DNA from: Sinorhizobium fredii USDA 205
GTDB taxonomy: Bacteria; Pseudomonadota; Alphaproteobacteria; Rhizobiales; Rhizobiaceae
Length of the DNA stretch: 49,268 nt
Assembly: GCF_001461695.1 (NCBI RefSeq)
Contig: NZ_AUTC01000167.1
Coordinates: 1-49,268 of the forward strand
Direction: 5' to 3'
The first letter of the stretch is position 1; each line of letters begins with the position of its first letter. This document shows, piece by piece, positions 42,632 through 49,268 of the stretch. Under the pieces are notes generated by a model that saw nothing but the letters and a program-made list of their open reading frames with translations, was not told the DNA's origin and searched no databases. The translations under genes and the position numbers were made by a program.

Positions 42632-43777
42632 CTACTTCGTCACGAGCACAGCGCGGTCAAGAACGCGATGCCTCGGTTCCGTAACCCGGAGCCCATAGAC
42701 ACCGGAGAAATCGAGGTCACGCGCCACGAAAATCGAGACGAGTTCACCCTGGTGCTTGTTGAGCGTGGGTGGAATGTTGATCGACTGTTCGACCGCGATC
42801 GCGGCCGCCTGCTGGCCGGCGCTTGTCGTATTCCGCGCCTCGACGTCGCTATCCTGCAGGCGGCTGCCGGCATAATTCGTGGCGTCGCCCACGATGGAAA
42901 GGAGAAGCGCACTTCCGAACCGCTCCCACCAGTGGGTGTCGATATAGCCGTCCACGCCGGCCCGGCCAAGCGCATCCGTCGCCGGGGAGGCCAATGTGAC
43001 GATGACACCGCTCGGGGTCTTCGCGCGGTTCCACAGAACGTAGAGGCGCTTCTGTCCTCGCTGGAGACCGCCGCGATATTCGCCGACGACCTGAGTACCT
43101 TTCTCCATCAGCACAACCCGCCCATTGTCCGAGAGGACATCCCGGTTGATCACGCAGCTTGTGAAACCGGGCTGATCAGACGCTAGCGCCGTTTCCAGGA
43201 CACAAGGTATCGAGGTTCCGATCGCAACGATGAAGTTCCGATTGCCGAGCGTGCCGGCGCGCGAGCCCTGGAGCCTAGTCGGCCGTAGCAACCCGTTGAA
43301 CCGCTGTTCGTCGGCATTGGCCGTATTCTGGCCCATCGTGTTGCCATCAAACGGCAGGAAATTGCTGTCCGCCGAAGCGGCAGGATTTTCGGTGTCACGG
43401 CGCGAGGTCGTGTTTTCCTGCCCGCCGCTATAGGCCATGACGGGCGCCCGCCGCGCCGAGTCGAGCAGCGGATCTTCCTCCTTCGCCTCTTCTGCGACGA
43501 CAGGGGTCGGCAGTTTCACTTGCGGCTCGGCCTTCACTGGCTCCACCTTTTCCTTGGCGGGCTCGAAGTTCGTTGCCTGGCGGATGACCACCCGCTCCGG
43601 CTGGGCATTTTCCTGTTGCTTCCTCTCGCCGCTCATCGACCACAGAGCGAAGGCGACAAAAGCAACAACGGCAAGCGCAACCGCGCCGCGCTTCAAAACG
43701 GGATTGTTTTCGATCCTCCTCCCCGTGGTAGTTTCGCCCCGCTCGCCCGGAATCCGGCTTTCGTCTTCCTGGACCAT
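42632..43777 (-). CDS. virB10: VirB10 envelope-spanning channel protein
   Basis: 381 residues. A short cytoplasmic N-terminus precedes one membrane helix (AVALAVVAFVAFALWSM, about 32-48), a proline- and glutamate-rich periplasmic linker, and the C-terminal TrbI/VirB10 barrel with LYVLWNRAKTPSGVIVTLASP. It connects the inner-membrane ATPases with the outer-membrane core. 9 bp separates it from virB9. Confidence 0.95.
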   Translation of the reverse strand: MVQEDESRIPGERGETTTGRRIENNPVLKRGAVALAVVAFVAFALWSMSGERKQQENAQPERVVIRQATNFEPAKEKVEPVKAEPQVKLPTPVVAEEAKEEDPLLDSARRAPVMAYSGGQENTTSRRDTENPAASADSNFLPFDGNTMGQNTANADEQRFNGLLRPTRLQGSRAGTLGNRNFIVAIGTSIPCVLETALASDQPGFTSCVINRDVLSDNGRVVLMEKGTQVVGEYRGGLQRGQKRLYVLWNRAKTPSGVIVTLASPATDALGRAGVDGYIDTHWWERFGSALLLSIVGDATNYAGSRLQDSDVEARNTTSAGQQAAAIAVEQSINIPPTLNKHQGELVSIFVARDLDFSGVYGLRVTEPRHRVLDRAVLVTK

Positions 43778-43786
43778 GACAGCCTC

Positions 43787-44644
43787 CTACTGCGCCGCGC
43801 CGGCATCGGTCCGGACGACGCGCTCGACCGACGGTGAAGTCGTGTTGGTGCCAGGGTTGACGCCGATCCGGTCATAGGCCTCATTGAAGACGCAGAGCAC
43901 GTCCCCACCGCTCCGCAGGATGAACTTCCGGCTGATCGCGTGGACCAGAACCAGGTTGCCGTCGACGGACTTGGGCACCAGGCTCTCGCTGCCATCCGAG
44001 TTCTCGATATAGATGGCCGGCATTTCCTGATTGCCGACGAAGGCGAACGTCGTGACCTTGCCATTGTCGTATACCGATTGCGGTTCTAGCGCCTGCGCAC
44101 CTTGCGCCGAATAGCGCCAGTTCCGCGGCCCGTAGGCCTCATGAATGGCCAGCAAGTTGTCGGCCTCCTTCGCCTGACCCGCGATCGCGCGCGCAGCTGC
44201 GACTTGGCGCCGGCGTTCGGCCTCGTCGGCCGGATACCGATACTTGACGTAAAAGTAGCTGTTCTGGCCAACTTCCACCTTTCCATCCCGGATTGTCAGC
44301 TCCATCTGGTAGCTTCGGGTGGAGCCGTCGCGCCGAGTGGTTACGACGGAGATGTTGGTGACCGGCTGATTTTCCCGCGGTTTCAGGAACAGGATGTTTC
44401 CAGCCGGCGCCACTTCCCAGGCGACGCTGTTGCCGAGAGCGACGTGGGCGATCTCCTCGTCGGCAGCGAATTCCACCTGCACCGAGGACCGCAGAGAGCC
44501 GATGATCCGGGTGACGTTGTAGGGCTGGTAGTCGACGAAGCGCACACGGCTATCCTGCGATGCCCCGCGTGGGATTTCGAGGGCAAGGGCCGAAAACGCC
44601 GAGGCGGCAAGAAGAAGAGCGAAGATCGCTGCGGTACGCATCAA
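43787..44644 (-). CDS. virB9: VirB9 outer-membrane core protein
   Basis: 285 residues with a signal peptide ending near SALALE. The N-terminal domain contains VRFVDYQPYNVTRIIGSLRS. The C-terminal domain has NWRYSAQGAQALEPQSVYDN and FAFVGNQEMPAIYIENSDG, which are VirB9 hallmarks. It forms the outer-membrane ring with VirB7 and VirB10. The start overlaps the virB8 stop by 4 bp. Confidence 0.95.
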   Translation of the reverse strand: MMRTAAIFALLLAASAFSALALEIPRGASQDSRVRFVDYQPYNVTRIIGSLRSSVQVEFAADEEIAHVALGNSVAWEVAPAGNILFLKPRENQPVTNISVVTTRRDGSTRSYQMELTIRDGKVEVGQNSYFYVKYRYPADEAERRRQVAAARAIAGQAKEADNLLAIHEAYGPRNWRYSAQGAQALEPQSVYDNGKVTTFAFVGNQEMPAIYIENSDGSESLVPKSVDGNLVLVHAISRKFILRSGGDVLCVFNEAYDRIGVNPGTNTTSPSVERVVRTDAGAAQ

Positions 44645-45312
44645 TTAATCGCCTCCGGATCGGCCCGGTATTCGCTGACCGCAAAACCGAGCGGGTTTAC
44701 AAGCCGATCTGTCGACGACATCGGCGCGTTCACGTAAGCGAAGGTGAGCGTTGCGACCCAATGGGTCGTTCGGATTTCCTCCCCGCGCGTCATCGTGCGC
44801 ATATAGCGGACGGATACGACACTCGGATTGATCAAGGAGATCGAGGCGATGCTGATGCGCGCCGTGGCGTTGCGTCCATAGGTGTTCTGCGGCGAGTCCG
44901 GATTGCTGCCGCGATAGAGGGCCGAGAACCTGGCCTGCTCCGGCTGGGTCGACAGCAGGGCGACCGTGCGGAAGTTCTCCTCCGACTCGCTCCAGACGTA
45001 ACCTTCCCGGGCGCGCACGTATTTCGCGGCAAAGTATTTGGTCACGGCCTCGTCGTAGGTGCCGGCTGTGGACGTCAACGCCGAGACGACATCGACGATG
45101 CCCGTCGAATTGTCAACGCGCACGACAAAGGGTTCCACCGTCTTCAGCGGTGTCAGGCCGGCGACGGCGAAGATCGAAGCGCCGGCAAGGATGCCGGCGA
45201 CGATGGCAATGGACCAGGCGATGCGTGCCGAGCGCTCGATCTGGATCATGCGGTCCTGATCGAAGCGCCGCGCCTTCTCGAAGTATGACTTGAGTTCGCC
45301 CCCTGAGACCAT
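44641..45312 (-). CDS. virB8: VirB8 inner-membrane assembly protein
   Basis: 223 residues from ATG 45312; the frame is open to 45393 but GAGGGG and homology support the shorter form. It has a cytoplasmic N-terminus (GELKSYFEKARRFDQDRM), one membrane helix near 30-50 and a periplasmic NTF2-like domain with YVWSESEENFRTVALLST. It nucleates assembly of the channel. Confidence 0.93.
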   Translation of the reverse strand: MVSGGELKSYFEKARRFDQDRMIQIERSARIAWSIAIVAGILAGASIFAVAGLTPLKTVEPFVVRVDNSTGIVDVVSALTSTAGTYDEAVTKYFAAKYVRAREGYVWSESEENFRTVALLSTQPEQARFSALYRGSNPDSPQNTYGRNATARISIASISLINPSVVSVRYMRTMTRGEEIRTTHWVATLTFAYVNAPMSSTDRLVNPLGFAVSEYRADPEAIN

Positions 45313-45316
45313 GGCG

Positions 45317-45595
45317 CTACCCCTCGCAAGGACGATAGGACGCGTCGACGTCGAGATGGGCAACGCGTGGCGGCTCCTTCCCCTCTTCGGCATAGGCGGC
45401 TGCCATGCCCGACGACGTTACCGGCCGCGCATCCGAATCCTTCTGTTTGAGGCTGCTATTGTCTTCCCACTGCCACATCGGGCGATTGAGAGCGCGGCGC
45501 GAATAGCCATCGCATTTCGGGAGCGGATAGGTACTCAGCGATGCGCAGCCGCTCACAACGGCCGCCATGCAAAGCAGCGGAAATGTTCTGATCAT
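45317..45595 (-). CDS. virB7: VirB7-like lipoprotein
   Basis: 92 residues from ATG 45595, chosen because it gives a short signal sequence and lipobox VVSGC (Cys 17). A longer start at 45634, overlapping the virB6 stop, is possible. After processing the protein is polar, with a Cys in LPKCDGYSRR. The position between virB6 and virB8 and the lipobox identify it as the VirB7 slot; it is longer than classical VirB7. Confidence 0.75.
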   Translation of the reverse strand: MIRTFPLLCMAAVVSGCASLSTYPLPKCDGYSRRALNRPMWQWEDNSSLKQKDSDARPVTSSGMAAAYAEEGKEPPRVAHLDVDASYRPCEG

Positions 45596-45633
45596 TCCTG
45601 GAGAGCCTTTTTCTTGTTCGTGCGAAGGCATCA

Positions 45634-46566
45634 TCAGCTGGCGCCTTTCGAGGTGAAGGTCCGTCCGACGGCGCGGAACCCGCGGCCCGCGGCACGGGCA
45701 GTATGTAATGCCGCCGAGGCGAACGCGCTTTCATGGGCATCGCGCGCAGCACCGTAACCGTAGGTGAGCGACGCGCCCCCCGCGGCGAGCGCCGAAGCGA
45801 TGTTGGGTAGCTGATAGAAGACGTAGAGTGCAGCGAGGCAGATGGCGCAGAGCGCGGTCGGTCGCATCAGCACATCGCTGTATCCCTCGATCGCCGTGAA
45901 GGTCGTATCGATGCAGGTAATCAGCAGGGAGCCCACCGCGACGACGAGCACCTGAAGGATCACGAAGTTCACAAGCTGGCCGATCCACGCCTCGGTGAAG
46001 CGCCGCGTCGACCGAAACATTGCGAGCGCCACGAAAATCGGCCCGATGGCCAGCACGATGGCGAGCGCCAGCCGGGCGTAGAGCGAGACGATGTAGCCGA
46101 TCGCCGCGACGATGAAGCTTGCGAAGATGACGAGCATCCCGCTGGCGCCGCTGACGATGTCGATAGGCCAAGAGGCGCGCGCCCAGATCTCCTTGGCGCA
46201 ATGCTGTCCCTTGTCCAAAAGACTGTCGAAGGTCGATGCGCTCGTCGCCGTGCCCGTGTTCAGCGCCTGGGCGATCTCGCGCGGGAGCGCGTCGAAGAAG
46301 ATGTTGGTGACGTAGGTCTCGTATTCGCCGGCGTTCTTCACCAGCATCACGATGATGGCGAGCTTGATTGCCCGATAGGCGAAGTCGAGGATCGGTTCCT
46401 GGACCGAGCCGCGCAGAACGAGATAGCCGTAGAGCACGATATAGAGGGTGACCGCCGCCGTCAGAGGGCCCGAAACCCACTCGGAAATGTTCGAGGTGCC
46501 AGTGGAGATAAAGTTCTCCAGCGGCGCCTTGAACTGCCCGTCGACGAAGGCGAAGACCTGATACAT
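45634..46566 (-). CDS. virB6: VirB6 polytopic channel protein
   Basis: 310 residues with about six membrane helices, including AAVTLYIVLYGYLVLRG, LVIFASFIVAAIGYIVSLYA and LALAIVLAIGPIFVALAMF. The TrbL/VirB6 family forms part of the inner-membrane pore. The conserved central Trp region reads WARASWPIDIV. 3 bp separates it from the eexN-like gene. Confidence 0.93.
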   Translation of the reverse strand: MYQVFAFVDGQFKAPLENFISTGTSNISEWVSGPLTAAVTLYIVLYGYLVLRGSVQEPILDFAYRAIKLAIIVMLVKNAGEYETYVTNIFFDALPREIAQALNTGTATSASTFDSLLDKGQHCAKEIWARASWPIDIVSGASGMLVIFASFIVAAIGYIVSLYARLALAIVLAIGPIFVALAMFRSTRRFTEAWIGQLVNFVILQVLVVAVGSLLITCIDTTFTAIEGYSDVLMRPTALCAICLAALYVFYQLPNIASALAAGGASLTYGYGAARDAHESAFASAALHTARAAGRGFRAVGRTFTSKGAS

Positions 46567-46569
46567 CCC

Positions 46570-46800
46570 TCATCCTCCAACCTTTCCCATCCTTTCGAGA
46601 CGGGCCCTGAAATCTGCGGCCGCAGCGTTTCGGCATTTCGGCGTATTGCCTAGCTCACCCGGGTTGCTGCGGCATTGGCCGACCACGTCGGCAAGCAGCG
46701 CTTTGTCGGTCATCAGTTCATCGACGGTATAGACTCGTTCTGCGTCCTTCGAGCAGGCGGCCAGAAGAAGGAGAGAAATAGAAAGCAACCGTACTCTCAT
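46570..46800 (-). CDS. EexN-family entry exclusion lipoprotein
   Basis: 76 residues with signal and lipobox LLAACS (Cys 16). The core YTVDELMTDKALLADVVGQC and NPGELGNTPKCRNAAAADFR is characteristic of EexN proteins, which reduce uptake of the same plasmid by a cell that already has it. It lies between virB5 and virB6, its common place, and overlaps virB5 by ATGA. Confidence 0.9.
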   Translation of the reverse strand: MRVRLLSISLLLLAACSKDAERVYTVDELMTDKALLADVVGQCRSNPGELGNTPKCRNAAAADFRARLERMGKVGG

Positions 46801-47495
46801 TGCAGCGCCGCTCCCATTGCATCCATGCGCTGGCGCCAGTCCTCGGCCCTGCGCTGTTCATCGACCTGAACCTGCGCCTGCTGCACCATGCGCAGGCCCT
46901 CCATGCGCAACACGTCGGTCTGGAGGAAGGCCTGTTCTGCCTGGAGCCGTGCCTGAAGGTCGGCGATATCCTTGGCATCGCTTGCCGTCGATATCTTCTC
47001 GCGCAGCTGGTCGATGCCGTCGATGCGCTTGGTCGCGGTATCGTATATCTGCTGGCCAAGGCTCATCTGGCCGGCGTTCTTGGCCTGGATGCGGGAAAGC
47101 TCCTGCGCATAAAAATCGTCTGCGCTGGTCCGATAGGTCGAATTTCCTTCAAGGAACTTCGAGGCCGAGTCATTGAGCACGCCCGTGCCGTTGCCCTTGA
47201 ACAGGTCCGCGATGGCGTTGAAGTCGGCCGGTAGAGCTTTGCGAATAGTCGGGTCGTTCAAGACGCTGGCAACATCCGCCATGTCAGTTAGCTTGTTGAG
47301 CGAACCGTAGAGCTGCTGTGCCTGCTCGATCTGCTGATTGAGGGCATCGAGTTGCGACTTGAGCTCAGCGATAGTCTCGATGTGCTTGGCGATCGCTGTC
47401 TGGTCGATCACCGGGATCCCCTGCCCTGCCGCGCCGCTGGCGGAAAGGATGAGCGCTGCGGCAATCGCCGCACCGTGAAGTCGATAGGGAGCCAT
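46797..47495 (-). CDS. virB5: VirB5 minor pilus protein
   Basis: 232 residues with a signal peptide ending near SGAAGQG. The rest is helical (IAKHIETIAELKSQLDALNQ and LNDPTIRKALPADFNAIADL), as in VirB5/TraC proteins at the tip of the T-pilus. Its start shares a base with the virB4 stop (TGATG). Confidence 0.92.
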   Translation of the reverse strand: MAPYRLHGAAIAAALILSASGAAGQGIPVIDQTAIAKHIETIAELKSQLDALNQQIEQAQQLYGSLNKLTDMADVASVLNDPTIRKALPADFNAIADLFKGNGTGVLNDSASKFLEGNSTYRTSADDFYAQELSRIQAKNAGQMSLGQQIYDTATKRIDGIDQLREKISTASDAKDIADLQARLQAEQAFLQTDVLRMEGLRMVQQAQVQVDEQRRAEDWRQRMDAMGAALQ

Positions 47496-49268
47496 CAGCT
47501 TTCACTCCTTTTTTGCTGGAAAACGGGAAGCCAATCCTTGGCATCGTTTCCGACCTCGGCGCGGATCGCATCGGCAAGTTCGATATTGGCGGTTCGGCCG
47601 GAGAGGATGGCGAGTTCGTTATCGAAGCCCTTGAGGTTCAGCTCGGCGACGACACTGTTATGTCCCTGCTTCAACACGAACCGGCGACTCTCGACGGAAA
47701 GCTCGCGCGCGACCAGCTCGAACTCGCGCTCCGTCAGCTTGAAGCCATCGACATAGTCGGCATGATTGCCGCGGGCATTCGGCAGGAAGATCTGCGTCGA
47801 GCATTGCTCGATGATGGTGTGGGCGATCGGCGAGACGATCGCATCGCGCGGGCTCTGCGTCGCAAAGAGCATCAACCCGTTCTGCTTTCGGATCGTCTTC
47901 AGCTTGTTCTGAGCGAGATCCCGAAAACTATCATCCTGGAGCGCCTTCCAGAACTCATCGATGACGATGATGATCCGCCGGCCGTCGATCAACTGCTCGA
48001 CGCGATGGAAGAGGTAGGCCATCAGCGGTGTCCGGATCTCCTCGTTGTCGAGGAAATCGGTCATGTCGTAGCCGACGAACGTGCCGCCGAAACCGAAGTC
48101 GCCAAAGCCGATGTCCTCGATCACATTGTCGAAGACCCAGCCGAGCGGCCCTCCCCTCTCCCACCGGCGCAGCCGAGCAGCGATCCCTTCCGGGTTCGTG
48201 TTGTCCAAAAAAGTCCTGAGCGCGCCGATCGTCCGGCGCTCCACCGGCAGGTCGGCGAGGCCGTCAATGGCGGAGGCAATGTCGCGAAGTTCGGTCACTG
48301 TCAGTTCCCGCGTTGCCGAGCCGACGAGCTTGCCGACCCAGCGTGTCAGGAACACCTTGTTCTCCGGCCTCAGTTCGAGGGCCTTCAAGGGGGCGCAGCC
48401 GGTCGGATTACCGTTCTTCAGCGGCAGATAGGTGCCCCCGGCGGCGCGTATGTAGAGATCGGCTCCCCGGTCCTTGTCGAAGAACACCACATGCGGATCG
48501 TGCTTCTCGAGCTGCGACAGCATGAAGTTCAAAAGCACGGTCTTGCCGGCGCCGGACGGTCCGCAGACGAACGTGTTTCCGAGATCGCCGTAATGGAAGT
48601 TGAAATAGTACGGCGATCCAGACGCCGTCTTGAGCAGGGCGACGGCGGGCCCCCATTCATTGCCGTCCATCTCACCTATCGGATAGGAGTGGAAGGGCGA
48701 CAAGGCAGCGAAATTCCGGGACGTGATCGCGCCGGACCGGGCACGATAGCGGAAGTTGCCCGGCAATTGGGCCCACCAGGCTGCCTCAAGGCCAAGATCC
48801 TCGCGCGCAACGACTGCGCCGCCACTCGTGAGGTTGGCGCGTGCCTTGGCGAGATTGTCGGTCAGTTCCTTCACAGAGGGAGAAAAAACGGAAAGCGTCA
48901 GGTGATGCTCGCCGAGCACGAACCGGTTGGACTCGAGATCGTCCATCGCCTCGTCGAGCTCCTCGATCTGCGAGGCCGCCTTGTCGCCGCTGCTGACCAT
49001 CTGGTTTTGCTTGCGGCCCATGATGACGCGGGCGTCGGTTTTCGAGACGAAGGAGAACGATTGTGACAAGATGACTTCAAAGGGACTGGTGAGCACGGCG
49101 TCGAGCATGCCGGTCCTGGTGCGGGTCGGATACTCCTTGAAGCTCAGCATGCCGGCATAGCGGCTTGTCGCTTCGTGCCGGATCTCGATCGTCTCGCGGC
49201 CAATGATGACCCGGTCGGAGTAGATCGCCGACGCGATGCGGCCCTCGGTCAGCGGGATCGGCTCCCCT
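47495..49268 (-). CDS. virB4: VirB4 ATPase, N-terminus outside the window
   Basis: Minus-strand frame open to the last base; 590 codons visible. The first residues seen are EPIPLTEGRIASAIYSDRVI, internal to VirB4, so the true start lies further right. Walker A GPSGAGKTVLLN is at about 48535-48566, and Walker B IIIVIDEFWKAL is at about 47950-47985. Also present are the CagE/VirB4 N-domain and the FATQSPRDAIVS motif. It powers pilus assembly and substrate transfer together with VirB11. Confidence 0.95.
   Translation of the reverse strand, partial: GEPIPLTEGRIASAIYSDRVIIGRETIEIRHEATSRYAGMLSFKEYPTRTRTGMLDAVLTSPFEVILSQSFSFVSKTDARVIMGRKQNQMVSSGDKAASQIEELDEAMDDLESNRFVLGEHHLTLSVFSPSVKELTDNLAKARANLTSGGAVVAREDLGLEAAWWAQLPGNFRYRARSGAITSRNFAALSPFHSYPIGEMDGNEWGPAVALLKTASGSPYYFNFHYGDLGNTFVCGPSGAGKTVLLNFMLSQLEKHDPHVVFFDKDRGADLYIRAAGGTYLPLKNGNPTGCAPLKALELRPENKVFLTRWVGKLVGSATRELTVTELRDIASAIDGLADLPVERRTIGALRTFLDNTNPEGIAARLRRWERGGPLGWVFDNVIEDIGFGDFGFGGTFVGYDMTDFLDNEEIRTPLMAYLFHRVEQLIDGRRIIIVIDEFWKALQDDSFRDLAQNKLKTIRKQNGLMLFATQSPRDAIVSPIAHTIIEQCSTQIFLPNARGNHADYVDGFKLTEREFELVARELSVESRRFVLKQGHNSVVAELNLKGFDNELAILSGRTANIELADAIRAEVGNDAKDWLPVFQQKRSES

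Noticed and set aside
47513..49066. Plus-strand frame of 517 codons opposite virB4
   Set aside because: Shadow of VirB4, which shows Walker motifs in the minus-strand frame.

Overview
The window looks like part of a large repABC-type accessory or symbiotic plasmid of an alphaproteobacterium close to Sinorhizobium/Ensifer. This rests on the high GC content, rhizobial protein families (DUF6481, DUF736, Ti-type TraA/TraC/TraD/TraG, a VirB/AvhB-type type IV secretion system), an RSF1010/Ti-like oriT, and short intergenic palindromes of the kind scattered through rhizobial genomes. No replication genes, rRNA or tRNA genes, CRISPR array or intact insertion sequence was seen. Layout: (1) 1-6432, the end of a Tad/Flp pilus locus: a 5'-truncated L,D-transpeptidase, tadA, tadB, tadC, an AAA ATPase, a small membrane coiled-coil protein and, on the opposite strand, a TadD-like TPR lipoprotein. 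(2) 6766-13301, a mixed block: fatty acid desaturase, DUF6481 protein and cold-shock protein, several tiny conserved-looking proteins (one of 46 residues), and an Lrp/AsnC regulator divergent from an FAD amino-acid oxidoreductase. (3) 13529-16602, a type I secretion ABC transporter and its membrane fusion protein, with no substrate gene beside them. (4) 17012-20843, an alpha-oxoamine synthase with a small partner gene and two orphan OmpR-type regulators whose receiver domains lack the switch lysine. (5) 20876-29775, a metabolic and transport unit: class III aminotransferase, ThDP enzyme and SDR in a translationally coupled operon, a GntR/FadR-type regulator with matching palindromic operators, and a divergent polyamine-type ABC transporter (ATPase, two permeases, binding protein). 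(6) 29873-49268, a conjugation region: relaxase gene traA (broken by a one-base frameshift), oriT, traC-traD-traG, a group of leading-region genes all reading back toward oriT (small protein, DUF736, a Phd antitoxin with a wrecked toxin, an ArdC-like antirestriction protein, a frameshifted DNA-binding protein), then virB11-virB10-virB9-virB8-virB7-virB6-eexN-virB5-virB4, with virB4 running off the window end. The most interesting structural signal is in the conjugation region. The polarity of oriT, compared with RSF1010, makes the plus strand the transferred strand, led by traC-traG and then the minus-strand genes. For those minus-strand genes the incoming plus strand is the template. Two of them, ardC-like and DUF736, have imperfect stem-loops of about 170 bp that begin at their ribosome binding sites. 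I propose these as candidate single-strand promoters or ribosome-binding-site locks that switch on antirestriction functions only during entry into a recipient. The same region carries several degraded genes: traA, the toxin, an IlvD/Edd remnant and the DNA-binding protein.
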